A DNA stretch of 52,572 bases from Pseudomonas monteilii NBRC 103158 = DSM 14164 (GCF_000730605.1 NZ_BBIS01000058.1:1-52572); one strand, 5' to 3'; shown: positions 1 through 8,738, counted from the stretch's first letter. Translations and numbers: made by a program. Notes: a model not told the origin generated them from the sequence alone.

Positions 1-906
1 TTAGAACATGCTGGACCAGGAGATCTGGTTAACCAAGGGCTTGTGGGGCAACAGAGCCAGGTCCACGGCCCTCAGTGCTGGGTTACGGCCAGTGAGGTAC
101 CAACAATCATTCTGCTGACTCAGCATGTACCGATCACAAAGTCTCTCCAGAGCCGAACGATAGGCCTCAGTGACATTGCCCTGGGACGCCTGAGCCAGGA
201 GCTCTGCAGATCGGATGCCGGGCTGCCCCCATGCTACCCGAGCAAGATCGAACCCCTCATTGCCGGCCAGAATGAAGATCTCATCTGCAACAGCTTCGGG
301 CACGGGGTCGATCATGAAAGGGAACTCGACCGGGAACACATACCAGCGTAGCCAGAATTCGTAGTGGATCCGCAAGCGGATGACGTCCTTGCGAGCGCCG
401 AGCACTTCACAGCACTTGTCAAAAGCCCAGTCGCCAAGGGTCGGTCCAAATACCCACTGCGCCGCAGTGACATACACCTCGGTTGGAAGCTTTTTCGCGA
501 ACAAGGCCTCGACGTTGGCCTTGATGATGCGGAAAGCAAGGCGCGCAACCCCATCCTCAAAATCCTCCTCATCAAGCCGGCGTAGCTCATCCTTCCTCAG
601 TTTTCGTCTTTGCGCTCCAGTGTTGGATAGATTATTGAGTGCGGCGAGCCCAAGTTCTTCAGCAAAAGGATATGACTCGACCACAGTTTCGTCAGCCCCC
701 AGAAAATCCACTTGAGCGTCGTCTGCAGCGCCATCAAGATCGAAGGCGTCAAGACCTTCGAAAAGATTGGCGCTATCAAAGCTCTCAAGCCAGTTACGAA
801 CATCGCTAGGATCAGAAAGACCGCCAGAATCGTCAGATAGAAGCTCAGATCCGAAGACATCATTTTCTTCCTCGTTGCCCAGTTGCATATCAGTGAATTC
901 GTTCAT
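1..906 (-). CDS. Hypothetical acidic protein in coupling-protein operon
   Basis: I do not recognise this 301-residue protein. The start is placed at the ATG at 904-906 (MNEFTDMQL) because a longer reading frame would overlap the upstream gene and a purine-rich GGTGGGG lies just before this ATG. The first ~90 residues are very acidic and probably disordered; the rest is mixed and contains aromatic-rich stretches (for example HYEFWLRWYVFP near residue 185) that suggest a folded helical domain. No signal peptide is visible. It lies 11 bp after the degenerate TraD paralogue and is probably cotranscribed with traD, so a role in DNA transfer or relaxosome docking is possible but unproven. The stop codon is exactly at the window edge, so the gene is complete. 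Confidence 0.7.
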   Translation of the reverse strand: MNEFTDMQLGNEEENDVFGSELLSDDSGGLSDPSDVRNWLESFDSANLFEGLDAFDLDGAADDAQVDFLGADETVVESYPFAEELGLAALNNLSNTGAQRRKLRKDELRRLDEEDFEDGVARLAFRIIKANVEALFAKKLPTEVYVTAAQWVFGPTLGDWAFDKCCEVLGARKDVIRLRIHYEFWLRWYVFPVEFPFMIDPVPEAVADEIFILAGNEGFDLARVAWGQPGIRSAELLAQASQGNVTEAYRSALERLCDRYMLSQQNDCWYLTGRNPALRAVDLALLPHKPLVNQISWSSMF

Positions 907-917
907 TGGCCCCACCC

Positions 918-2192
918 TTAAACCGGAACTGTTTGCGTGAATTGGTCTGCGCCGGCTACCCGGGCATGCAGGCGCCTGGTAGGCCTTCTGATGTCCGCAC
1001 TGGTGGTGACCCTCTCTTTGCCCGGGGCAGCTACATGTGCCCAAATAACCTGGTTTTCACCGGAAACAATTGCGTAGTCAGTGCTGCTCATCGATCTCAG
1101 TTTTTGAATCAGCGTCCCCTCGCTCTGGACCTGTTCCGATTCAGTCGCCAGCAGCTGGGAGTAGACCTGTGCCGTCGCATCGGATTGGGGTTTGAAAAGC
1201 ACCACGTTGCGCGCCCGGCTCAGACAAGCCTCGCGAAGGTCCAAAGACTCACGCCCAAGATCGTCAAGCGACCCAGCCGCAACCCAAACGCTCAATACCT
1301 GTTCAGTCTCTGGCGAGAGCAACTGCTCGATGCTGGGGTCATTGCAACCACCAGGATCAGTGAACACCGCCAGCGCAGTGGGATCGGAAGGCTCACCAAT
1401 CGAACGCGCTACGGCATCCGCCAAATTCGAGATCACAATGCGGCGCAGGTTTGACGCAGCTCGGCCTCGGCCAATGTAGGGGATTGCGAGATACACGATC
1501 TTCCGCGTTACCAGAGCCCCATGTAGCACCACGTCTGGGTGATAGCTGTTGAACACTTCACCCGCTCTACCGGCGCCGAGCATGCACAAGCTCCCAGCGA
1601 GCCCCGAGAAGCTTCCTTTCAGCTTTTCCACACAGATATCACCGGCAGCGTCCTGGAAAGCTTTGCAGGCCTGCTGAAGGGCTCCCAGCTGAACTGAATG
1701 GGGGAATGCTGAGGCCATATACTCCTCCAGCGCTTCGATAGCGTCTGGCTTCATCACAAACATGCCGAGATCAAGGTACGAGTAGGGCAGGCCAGCAAGC
1801 TGCAGCGAGGACACAATCGCTCGAACGAGCGCTGCACTTGGAGCTGAACTGTATGCGCCCGTCGCGTCCTTATCCGCGAGGAAATTCAAGACATGGCTGG
1901 CAACCTTGGTTGGAGCAGTGTGCAGCACCGGATTGTAGGTGTGGCTCAACGCCGGACTGCTAGGGTTTACGATGAGTAGATCGGCGCCCCGGCCAACGGC
2001 TGTGCTGGCGCTGATCATGGCTGCCAGCAGTGATTCGTCGATCGACGCCCCAACAACGAAGACAGCAGCGCCGGCAGTAATTCGACTCCGAATCACCGCC
2101 CTGATCAGTTGCCCCTGACCTTCGGAATGTTCATCGAGCACAAGGGTATGCCCGGGCACAACATCACCGCCCTTTGACGTGAGGCTATTCAT
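918..2192 (-). CDS. Degenerate TraD-like paralogue (predicted pseudo-ATPase)
   Basis: This 424-residue protein aligns along its length with the TraD-like protein encoded just upstream. Shared blocks include DLLIVNPSSPALSHTYNPVL against DLLILNPGNPSLSNTYNPIL, and CMLGAGRAGEVFNSYHP against MYMFGTGKFGDVMNTYAP. The N-terminal membrane segment is missing. Where TraD has the Walker A GQSGVGKT, this protein reads DEHSEGQGQ with no lysine; where TraD has the Walker B MDEL it reads TDPG; the EQGRS segment is also lost. It therefore probably neither binds nor hydrolyses ATP in the normal way. Its ATG overlaps the traD stop by 8 bp, which suggests translational coupling and a joint function, such as a non-catalytic subunit or adaptor of the coupling hexamer. 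The frame is intact, so it is not simply decaying. Confidence 0.75.
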   Translation of the reverse strand: MNSLTSKGGDVVPGHTLVLDEHSEGQGQLIRAVIRSRITAGAAVFVVGASIDESLLAAMISASTAVGRGADLLIVNPSSPALSHTYNPVLHTAPTKVASHVLNFLADKDATGAYSSAPSAALVRAIVSSLQLAGLPYSYLDLGMFVMKPDAIEALEEYMASAFPHSVQLGALQQACKAFQDAAGDICVEKLKGSFSGLAGSLCMLGAGRAGEVFNSYHPDVVLHGALVTRKIVYLAIPYIGRGRAASNLRRIVISNLADAVARSIGEPSDPTALAVFTDPGGCNDPSIEQLLSPETEQVLSVWVAAGSLDDLGRESLDLREACLSRARNVVLFKPQSDATAQVYSQLLATESEQVQSEGTLIQKLRSMSSTDYAIVSGENQVIWAHVAAPGKERVTTSADIRRPTRRLHARVAGADQFTQTVPV

Positions 2193-3945
2193 CTCTCAAC
2201 TGCTCCTGTGGTTTTTTCCGCCCGCCAGTGGGCAGACCGCTGCCACCGAGGTACTTGTCGCTGTTCTTGAAGAAATCTGCGCCCTTCACGGGCGCCCTGC
2301 GGAAGTGATTAATTCGGATGGGGCCGATTTCCTTCTGCAGCTTCCGGTCGATGCTGATCATCGGTACCCGAACGTTGAAGATCTGATCGCCGCCGTACTG
2401 GATGATGCATTCGCCCTTGCCGAGCGCTTTGAGGTCATCCGGCGAGACTTTGTATTCCTCTTGCTCACGCTCGCCGATCGACATGCCCGCGGCGGCCCCG
2501 GTGCCACCCTCTGGTGCCACATTGAGAAGCGGCGTGCTGCTGCTCTCATTCTGTGTGCCACTCAATGACTTCGTGACGCCGATCTTCATACCGATCAGGT
2601 CTGCACACTCGACGGCTGTCGCCTGAGTACCGATCTTGAAAAAGATCTTGGTCCAGGTGTTACCGATGACCATCTCTTTGAAGTCAGGGGAAACCACATC
2701 CAGGTTGGCCAAGGTCTGGGCGGCTGGGAACAGCGCCATCTGTGCGCTTCGCCCCTGCTCGAAGGGACGAGCCAAGGATTGAACAGCGTAGCTACCCAGC
2801 TCATCCATGAAATTGAAATGCGGGGGGTTAGGGCGCTCTTCTTCTGGCAGCGCCTGGATCCATGAGATGGCCGTCCGCATGTCACCGAGGAACATTTTGC
2901 CGAAGTTGGCGGCAGCTTCGTTTTTACCCATCGTTGGGAGCGCGACATAGATGATCTTCTTCGCCCGAATAGCTTCGAACAGGTCGATCTCCGGGGCATA
3001 GGTGTTCATCACATCACCGAATTTTCCCGTACCGAACATGTACATCCGGCCGCCAAGACCACCGAAGGTCTCCTTCATCCGCTTGATGTCGACCATGTTC
3101 TCCATGCCCGGCTTTCCACCAACCTTGTACTGCTCAAGGAACAGGGAAAGGTTTTTGGTGGCTGGGTTGTGTGGCTGGGACTTCTTCAGCAGTGTTTCCA
3201 GCTCCTCGATCGCTTTGTGGTTCATCAACAGGATGGTGAAGTCGATGAAGTTGTAGGCGAGGCCTGCAGCTTGCATTGCCGCTACGAGGGTAGTGATGCC
3301 CTGGTTCGCCGACTGTTTGTAGTGGTCAGCGCCAGGGTTATTTTCGGTGGACGGGATAATCGACAGGATGCGAGCGGCGACCTCATCAGGGTCACCACGC
3401 AGAATGGGGTTGTAGGTGTTACTGAGCGATGGGTTGCCCGGGTTAAGGATCAAAAGGTCCTGCTCGCGGCCCGCCCAGCAACAGTATTGGTAGATCGTTT
3501 GAATGTCGTCCGCGTTCATCTTGCCGTCGATGAACGTCAGACCTCCGCCACGCTGGATCTGCTGGAACATCATCAGCTTACCCAAGACAGTTTTACCGAC
3601 GCCCGACTGGCCCAGGATAAAACCATGTCGCATGAAGTCTTCATCAGGGACACGTACAGGCTGGCCTGTGTCAGTGGTGAAGCCAAGCAGCAAGCCATCA
3701 CCGTTCGCAAGGTCGGTAGCCGAACGGATATTGATCTTCGACTCAAGGAGGAGCTGGTTTTTCCAGAAATCAAAGACACGGTTGCCCATGTATGCCGCAC
3801 CCGCAGCTCCCATGGCGAGGGGGAGGGTGGCCGGCACTGAGCTGAAGAAAGGCGATGTCAAAAGACCTCCAGCACCGATCGAGCTCAGTGCCAGAGTGTC
3901 TTTGAAGCCGCCAATTTTCGAGCGAAGTATCTGATCCATACTCAT
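2185..3945 (-). CDS. traD: Type IV coupling protein, TraD/TraG/VirD4 family
   Basis: This 586-residue ATPase is expected to bring the relaxase-DNA complex to the secretion channel at the inner membrane. Residues ~20-56 form a short hydrophobic N-terminal region that should anchor it. The Walker A motif GQSGVGKT is at residues 112-119, and the Walker B (FNFMDELGSYA) is near residue 380, followed by an EQGRS segment and an AAQTLANL stretch typical of the family. The C-terminal tail is basic and polar. The ATG at 3943-3945 is used; there is also an ATG two codons in. It is the first gene of an operon with its degenerate paralogue and the unknown acidic protein. A Rho-independent terminator lies only 24 bp upstream, so it needs read-through from the annealing-protein gene or its own weak promoter. 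Confidence 0.9.
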   Translation of the reverse strand: MSMDQILRSKIGGFKDTLALSSIGAGGLLTSPFFSSVPATLPLAMGAAGAAYMGNRVFDFWKNQLLLESKINIRSATDLANGDGLLLGFTTDTGQPVRVPDEDFMRHGFILGQSGVGKTVLGKLMMFQQIQRGGGLTFIDGKMNADDIQTIYQYCCWAGREQDLLILNPGNPSLSNTYNPILRGDPDEVAARILSIIPSTENNPGADHYKQSANQGITTLVAAMQAAGLAYNFIDFTILLMNHKAIEELETLLKKSQPHNPATKNLSLFLEQYKVGGKPGMENMVDIKRMKETFGGLGGRMYMFGTGKFGDVMNTYAPEIDLFEAIRAKKIIYVALPTMGKNEAAANFGKMFLGDMRTAISWIQALPEEERPNPPHFNFMDELGSYAVQSLARPFEQGRSAQMALFPAAQTLANLDVVSPDFKEMVIGNTWTKIFFKIGTQATAVECADLIGMKIGVTKSLSGTQNESSSTPLLNVAPEGGTGAAAGMSIGEREQEEYKVSPDDLKALGKGECIIQYGGDQIFNVRVPMISIDRKLQKEIGPIRINHFRRAPVKGADFFKNSDKYLGGSGLPTGGRKKPQEQLRDE

Positions 3946-3969
3946 GGAGGTGAGCCTTTAGCTACGCAC

Positions 3970-4002
3970 AAAAAAACCCGGGCGCCGTGAGGCACTCGGG
4001 TT
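3970..4002 (-). terminator. Rho-independent terminator after annealing-protein gene
   Basis: On the minus strand AACCCGAGTGCC, loop TCAC, GGCGCCCGGGTT is followed by a run of T. The stem has one mismatch and one G:T pair. It sits between the annealing-protein stop (4010) and the traD start (3945), so it may act as a partial terminator that sets a lower level of traD expression. Confidence 0.8.
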
Positions 4003-4009
4003 GTGGGGG

Positions 4010-4888
4010 TTAGAGAAACACGCTCGACTTATCAGTCTGCGCATTGGCTTGGTCATGCTCATCTGCTGGTAAGCGCAACAGTGGCGATTGCAAGAGCGTT
4101 TGGATTTCCATCTGCGACAGGAGCTTGTCCTGCGAGATGATCTCCCGCGTACCACGAACGTCTTTCACGGTCTGACCCGTTTGTTCAATATGTGTCAGTT
4201 GGTCCTTGTACTTCTGATACCGAGTCTTCTCGGGAGGTTGCGAAGTTGCCTGCTCCTGGGTGTCCGACTGGCCAGCCCCGTCCGGGGTGGTCGTACCTGC
4301 AGTTGCATCGCTTGCCTGTCCTTGCTGCTTGTCCGCCCGCAGGCCTTCGACGTATTTCGAGTCATCAAACTTGCCAGTGAAGACATCAGCACTGAAGCCG
4401 AGCAACGACAGGCATTTCGAGGTCGCGTCCGTAAAGCTCTTCTTGGCGTGGTCCTCATCACTAGAGATGATTCCGAAGGCATCTCGGGTGATGTAGACGG
4501 TCGCTCCGAACTGCTTCACTGAGCCGCGGAAACCGTGCTGCAGATACCACAGCTCTACGTAGACTTTGTGAATGACCTCTTTGCCAACTACTTGGCCATC
4601 CACTACGAACGGCTTCCCGTCGATGTACGCTTCGCTGATCAGCTCGACACCCCAGCCAAGACCAATCGGCCCGAAGGCCTCAGTGGCACGTTTGACCTGG
4701 TAGATGGGTGCAATCGCGGTCCCTTGGAACCCCCCCTTGTTGAATGACTTGGTCTCATCAGGGTCGGTTACCTCTACCTTTTTCCACACCTCCAGGCCGA
4801 TAGAAGCCGCGGCTTGGCCCTGGCCGACCCACAGCGAATCGCCGTTGGCCTGACTTTGGTGGGATGCTGCTTCTGTTCTGGTTTGCAT
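4010..4888 (-). CDS. Rad52/ERF-like single-strand annealing protein (putative)
   Basis: This 292-residue protein resembles phage and plasmid single-strand annealing proteins of the Rad52/ERF/Sak group. The main basis is the conserved region GPIGLGWGVELISEAYIDGK (near residues 73-92), the GATVYITRDAFG block and the signature KKSFTDATSKCLSLLGFSADVF followed by GKFDDSKYV. These would form the N-terminal annealing fold. The C-terminal ~110 residues are Q/T/S-rich and disordered, ending KSSVFL. The ATG at 4886-4888 has AGGAG seven bases upstream. The gene is transcribed away from the OmpA/tra operon, from a divergent promoter region with the recurrent ACGTGTTA motif. Likely role: recombination or repair of plasmid DNA after single-strand entry. 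Family assignment is from remembered motifs, not a search. Confidence 0.65.
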   Translation of the reverse strand: MQTRTEAASHQSQANGDSLWVGQGQAAASIGLEVWKKVEVTDPDETKSFNKGGFQGTAIAPIYQVKRATEAFGPIGLGWGVELISEAYIDGKPFVVDGQVVGKEVIHKVYVELWYLQHGFRGSVKQFGATVYITRDAFGIISSDEDHAKKSFTDATSKCLSLLGFSADVFTGKFDDSKYVEGLRADKQQGQASDATAGTTTPDGAGQSDTQEQATSQPPEKTRYQKYKDQLTHIEQTGQTVKDVRGTREIISQDKLLSQMEIQTLLQSPLLRLPADEHDQANAQTDKSSVFL

Positions 4889-5003
4889 TTTTGACTCCTA
4901 CGACTCTGCAAAGAGGGAATACCTAATGCAGAGGTATGAAGCACAGCTGCTGATAAGGTGGGGCGGGTTAGACGTCGAACGCATCAAAAGCGATTGCAAT
5001 ACG

Positions 5004-5046
5004 TAACACGTCACTATATTTTATGCGCCACAACAGACTGTTGCAA
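5004..5046 (-). promoter_or_regulatory. Minus promoter of annealing-protein gene with ACGTGTTA motif
   Basis: On the minus strand TTGCAA (5041-5046) is followed after 17 bases by TAAAAT (5018-5023), then ATAGTG and ACGTGTTA (5004-5011). TTGCAA is its own reverse complement and also serves as the -35 of the plus-strand promoter. Confidence 0.55.
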
Positions 5047-5082
5047 CAAAAAGCATCCTGCCTGTATTATCGCTACGTGTTA
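5041..5082 (+). promoter_or_regulatory. Plus promoter of OmpA/traL operon with TACGTGTTA motif
   Basis: TTGCAA (5041-5046), an 18-base spacer and TATTAT (5065-5070) resemble a sigma-70 promoter. TACGTGTTA (5074-5082) lies at the expected transcription start. The coding start is at 5111. Confidence 0.55.
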
Positions 5083-5110
5083 TTTCGCAATCAAAACCAA
5101 TGAGTATCCT

Positions 5111-5722
5111 ATGAACACCTTGAACAGAGCCATTCTGCTTGCATCGCTTGCGCTCTCAGCAAGCACCGCAGGTGCCGTTGATGTGCGACAGGTGGTGGTT
5201 CCTGATAGCTACGGCGTTGCGATTGAACCTGCGCATGCAGGTCACGCGCTCGTTGAATCTATTCGTGACACCCAGCAGAAAGCCGAACGCCCAATCTGGA
5301 CCGTGACTGAGCGAGCTAAGCCTCGCGCTCTGATGCCGGCAGAAGAGGCTCTGCTCGATGCAGAGGATGCAAGGATCGCCGAGGAAGCACGTCACACACG
5401 GACCACGCTCTATTTCGACTTCGACAAAACAAAACCAACCGGTTGGTGGCCGCTGACAAACGTGATCGCTGACGCTCTCCGCATCGGTAGCACCATTACC
5501 TTGATCGGTTATGCGGACGAAGTGGGTGAGGCGATTTACAACCAGCACCTCTCCGAGAGCCGGGCAATCGAAGCTGCGCGCTACCTGATCCGGCAAGGTG
5601 TTAAGAAGCAAAACATCAAGGTTTACGGCCGGGGCAAGCGCGACCCAGTTTCGAATTCCGACAGTTCGTTGAACCGTCGGGTTGAGGTCGACATCGTGAA
5701 AGCTGCGGAGAAGTCTCTGTGA
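5111..5722 (+). CDS. Periplasmic OmpA-domain protein
   Basis: A 203-residue exported protein. The ATG at 5111 (MNTLNRAILLASLALSASTAGA) is chosen because it begins a clear signal peptide with cleavage after AGA; the longer upstream frame is not needed. The C-terminal ~105 residues match the OmpA-like peptidoglycan-binding domain: TLYFDFDKTKPTGW, LIGYADEVGEAIYNQHLSESRA and VKVYGRGKRDP-type blocks, with SSLNRRVEVDIV at the end. It should bind the cell wall noncovalently. It leads the T4SS gene cluster and overlaps traL by four bases, so it probably anchors or positions the conjugation machinery. The segment before the OmpA domain (residues ~25-95) is not recognised. Confidence 0.85.
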   Translation: MNTLNRAILLASLALSASTAGAVDVRQVVVPDSYGVAIEPAHAGHALVESIRDTQQKAERPIWTVTERAKPRALMPAEEALLDAEDARIAEEARHTRTTLYFDFDKTKPTGWWPLTNVIADALRIGSTITLIGYADEVGEAIYNQHLSESRAIEAARYLIRQGVKKQNIKVYGRGKRDPVSNSDSSLNRRVEVDIVKAAEKSL

Positions 5723-6003
5723 AAGAGATCGATATCCCGCGCTACGTAGACAGCCAGACGCAATTGCTCTTCTGGGAGATCGATGAAGCGGTGATCTTCA
5801 TTGGCTGCCTGGGCGCAGGCATCGCGCTAGGGGGCTGGGCAACGATCGCTTCCCTCGCCGGCGGCTGGTATGCAGTGAAGCGGTTCAAGCGGTTCAAAAG
5901 CGGTGCGCTGGATGGTGTTCTTCGCCACCTTTGCTACTGGGCAGGCGTTATGCCGCTGAACAAGCACTACGACGATTCCTTGAAGCGCGACTACTTCTAC
6001 TAA
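5719..6003 (+). CDS. traL: Pilus assembly inner-membrane protein TraL
   Basis: This 94-residue protein matches F-type TraL in length and pattern. It begins IDIPRYVDSQTQLLFWEIDE, has two hydrophobic segments (about residues 24-46), a basic KRFKRFKSG turn, and an LRHLCYWAG-type C-terminal segment ending in DYFY. TraL is a small inner-membrane protein needed for pilus assembly. The GTG start at 5719 overlaps the TGA of the OmpA-domain gene, with GGAG twelve bases upstream inside that gene. The next gene, traE, follows after a 58-bp gap with a promoter motif. Confidence 0.85.
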   Translation: MKEIDIPRYVDSQTQLLFWEIDEAVIFIGCLGAGIALGGWATIASLAGGWYAVKRFKRFKSGALDGVLRHLCYWAGVMPLNKHYDDSLKRDYFY

Positions 6004-6025
6004 TGCTTTCACATGCTTTTATTCG

Positions 6026-6034
6026 TACGCGTTA
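6026..6034 (+). promoter_or_regulatory. Recurrent TACGCGTTA motif before traE
   Basis: TACGCGTTATG follows TTTATT-CG, a possible -10 element, 28 bp before the traE start. It suggests that traE starts a second transcription unit despite being close to traL. Confidence 0.45.
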
Positions 6035-6061
6035 TGTATCCAGTAACGCACAGGGGCCGCA

Positions 6062-6694
6062 ATGAAAATCAAGTCCATGCAGAAAACGATGGAGGGGCTG
6101 AAAAGTCTCACCAGCTTCCTGATCTTGTCGAACGTAGGCCTTTCGGTAGCAGTTGCGCTGCTCTCCATCAACCAAATGGGGCAGCACGAAACAACCCGCT
6201 TAGTTCCACCAACCCTGGACAAGGCGGTGAAAGTGGGCTGGAACAACGCGGACGACGAGTACCTCAAGTCCTTTGGCCTCTATGCCTCAACGCTGATGGG
6301 CAACGTCACGCCGAAGAACGTGAACTTCATCGCCGACTCCGTGAGCGCCTTCGTTGATCCGAAGATCTACGCGGACGTTCGCAAGCAGATGTTTGTGCTG
6401 GCCAACGATCCCGTGTTCGCAACGAATGCCGGCTCCGTGTCCTGGACCCCCACAGACATCAGCTACGAGAAGGATACGAAGAAGGTCTTCATTCTCGGCT
6501 CGATGGAAACGCGCAGCGCAGTTGGCAGGCCGAAGCAGGACTACCAGGTGGTCGAGTACGTCATCGAGATGCGCGCAGGCCGCCCATGGATTGAGGGCTT
6601 TAACCACTATCCAGGCAACAACCCCAAAACACTCAAGTGGCTTCAGTCTCACCCACCTAAGCCAGCAGAACCTACCAAGGAGGCGCTTCAGTGA
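6062..6694 (+). CDS. traE: Pilus assembly protein TraE
   Basis: A 210-residue protein with the TraE (VirB5/TraE-fold) pattern: an N-terminal membrane anchor at residues ~16-36, then a periplasmic domain with YLKSFGLYASTLMGNVTPKNVNF and DQ/YQVVEYVIEM-type strands, ending in a proline-rich tail. The ATG at 6062 is preceded by AGGGG. In F systems TraE works with TraK, TraB and TraV in the envelope-spanning core. It overlaps traK by four bases. Confidence 0.88.
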   Translation: MKIKSMQKTMEGLKSLTSFLILSNVGLSVAVALLSINQMGQHETTRLVPPTLDKAVKVGWNNADDEYLKSFGLYASTLMGNVTPKNVNFIADSVSAFVDPKIYADVRKQMFVLANDPVFATNAGSVSWTPTDISYEKDTKKVFILGSMETRSAVGRPKQDYQVVEYVIEMRAGRPWIEGFNHYPGNNPKTLKWLQSHPPKPAEPTKEALQ

Positions 6695-7536
6695 AACGCT
6701 CAGCCATTGCTTTAGTCGTGCTGGCCACCATCCACGCATCCATCTCCTGGGCTGATGGGATGACGGAAGTCAAGCTACCGCCTGTTCCTACAGCCGCAAA
6801 ACGTGTCAAACCTGTCGAAGCGCAGCCACTTCCAGGCTTGGGTGTGATGCCCGGTGCCGAATCTGATTCGCGCACCCAGGTTGTTCGCGTGAGCTCAGAC
6901 CGGAACGAAGTCATTTACGTTTCGAACATCTTGCCGAACCGTATTTCCACACCGTTCGCTTCACCTAAAGCTGTAGACCAACAGCCTGACGATTTGGATA
7001 TCTCCCAGATAGGCCAATCTCTTTATGCGACGATGAAAACCAAGGATAAGCCTGTCGCACTTTACGTGACCGGCTCCAATCCAAATGACCCAGTTATTTC
7101 CTTGACCCTGATTCCAAAGGAACTCCCGCAGCAGACGATTACGTTGCAGCTGGACAAGCCAATGGCAGAGCCTGGTGGTCATGGGTCTGAAAACCACGCT
7201 CCCGACAGCAACAATTACACCGACACTATCCGCTATGTGCTCCGTGAAGCAGCCCTCGGAAAAACCCCTGAAGGTTTCAGCGAAGGTTTGCTGCCGGCAT
7301 CGGCAGCTAACATCGGCAATGTAATTGCTTACCCGAAAGTCCGCTACTCTGGGCCAGAATACGATATCTATCGTTATAGCCTGCAAGGAACCTCTAAAAC
7401 TGACGTTGACCTTGACGAGGGCACTTTCTACAGCGAAGGCGTCCGGGCCGTTTCATTCTTTCCAACCGCCACTCTTCGTGCCGGCATGACCACTGACGTA
7501 TTCATCGTCTCTGATAAGTCGGCAACGAGGAATTAA
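6691..7536 (+). CDS. traK: Secretin-like outer-membrane-associated protein TraK
   Basis: A 281-residue exported protein with an N-terminal signal peptide (cleavage after SWA, about residue 21). The beta-rich domain with NEVIYVSNILPNRISTPF, then LYVTGSNPNDPVISLTLIPKELP, is the TraK pattern, related to VirB9 and the N0 domain of secretins. TraK forms the outer-membrane ring with TraV and contacts TraB. The GTG at 6691 overlaps the traE stop, and AAGGAGG lies nine bases upstream within traE. It has an acidic insert near residue 165 rich in H, E and D. Confidence 0.88.
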   Translation: MKRSAIALVVLATIHASISWADGMTEVKLPPVPTAAKRVKPVEAQPLPGLGVMPGAESDSRTQVVRVSSDRNEVIYVSNILPNRISTPFASPKAVDQQPDDLDISQIGQSLYATMKTKDKPVALYVTGSNPNDPVISLTLIPKELPQQTITLQLDKPMAEPGGHGSENHAPDSNNYTDTIRYVLREAALGKTPEGFSEGLLPASAANIGNVIAYPKVRYSGPEYDIYRYSLQGTSKTDVDLDEGTFYSEGVRAVSFFPTATLRAGMTTDVFIVSDKSATRN

Positions 7537-7538
7537 AC

Positions 7539-8738
7539 ATGGCGATTAATGACCAGCTGAAGGAAAAGTGGAACAATCTTAGTCCGCGTATGCGAACTAT
7601 CTTCGCCATTGCCGGCCTTTTCAGTTTTCTGATGATTGTCGGCACAGTAATTGTCGGCAATGACAAACCTAAGGCCAACGCGAAAGCCAGCACGACGTCC
7701 GATACGAAACTGCTGTTGCCTCGTGGGAATAACAACACTCCCGAGCAACTCATGGCTTTGATGGATGCACAGAAAAAGCGGCTCGATGAGTTCGGCAGAT
7801 CGATCAAACAGATGGAACAAGATCGCAGGGATGATCGGCTGCGATCACTCGAAGAACAGCAGCGTATGCAGAAACCAGACCCAGTGACTCAAGACACGCT
7901 TCGCGAACTGAAGCGCATGAGTGATCGACTGGAAAAACTGGAGTTGGGCAAGGCTGGTGCAGCACCAGCTCTGAATGGCGCATTGCCTGGCTATGAAACT
8001 GCCACTGGCACTGGTGAAGCCGTGCAGGAAGCCAAGCCGAAAGCAGCAACTCTGCGGATCACCGGTGGCACGCAAACTACACGTAGCGAGGCCCCAAAGC
8101 AGGCAGAGAAGCCAACTCCAGCAATGCCAGCCGGCTCGTTCTTCGAAGCAGTGCTGCTGAACGGTATGGACGCTCCGACCAGCGCCACAACACAGAAAAA
8201 CCCTGTACCGACAACCATGCGCATCAAGTCTGATGCAGTGCTTCCCAACAAGTACAACGTCGACGTCAAAGAATGCTTTGCGTTGGCATCTGGCTACGGC
8301 GTTCTCTCAAGCGAACGCGCCATGCTTCGGACCGAAACATTCTCCTGCGTACGCAAGGACGGCAAGATCATTGAAGGGAAGATGGAAGGTTACATCGTTG
8401 GCGAAGATGGGCGGGTAGGTATGCGCGGCCGGCTCGTATCGAAGCAGGGCCAAATGATTGCCAAAACCTTGATTGCCGGCGGTCTCTCCGGCCTGGCTCA
8501 AGGTATGACTCCGCAAACAATCCCTCAATTAAGTTTGGGTGATAACAGCACAACTCAAACCCAAAGCGCTGATGCTTCGACCATTCTGCAAACTGGTGTT
8601 GCTAAAGGTTTCTCTACATCCGCAAATGAAGTAGCCAAATTCTACATGGAGTTGGCTCGCGAAATGACACCGGTTGTTGAAATCGACGCCGGCCGAAAAG
8701 TCACGATCATGCTGGTGAAAGGGATCGAACTGAAATGA
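7539..8738 (+). CDS. traB: VirB10-like envelope scaffold protein TraB
   Basis: A 399-residue protein. Residues ~21-37 form a single membrane span after a short basic cytoplasmic tail. A coiled coil follows (residues ~70-135, rich in E, K, R, Q), then a proline/alanine linker and the C-terminal beta-barrel domain of the VirB10/TraB family (PAGSFFEAVLLNGMDAPTS, KECFALASGYGVLSSERAMLR, GRKVTIMLVKGIEL). This protein spans both membranes and couples inner-membrane energy to channel opening. It starts two bases after the traK stop and overlaps traV. Confidence 0.9.
   Translation: MAINDQLKEKWNNLSPRMRTIFAIAGLFSFLMIVGTVIVGNDKPKANAKASTTSDTKLLLPRGNNNTPEQLMALMDAQKKRLDEFGRSIKQMEQDRRDDRLRSLEEQQRMQKPDPVTQDTLRELKRMSDRLEKLELGKAGAAPALNGALPGYETATGTGEAVQEAKPKAATLRITGGTQTTRSEAPKQAEKPTPAMPAGSFFEAVLLNGMDAPTSATTQKNPVPTTMRIKSDAVLPNKYNVDVKECFALASGYGVLSSERAMLRTETFSCVRKDGKIIEGKMEGYIVGEDGRVGMRGRLVSKQGQMIAKTLIAGGLSGLAQGMTPQTIPQLSLGDNSTTQTQSADASTILQTGVAKGFSTSANEVAKFYMELAREMTPVVEIDAGRKVTIMLVKGIELK

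Noticed and set aside
4958..5110. N-terminal extension of the OmpA-domain protein
   Set aside because: It covers the promoter motifs and would place the signal peptide inside the protein; the ATG at 5111 is a better start.
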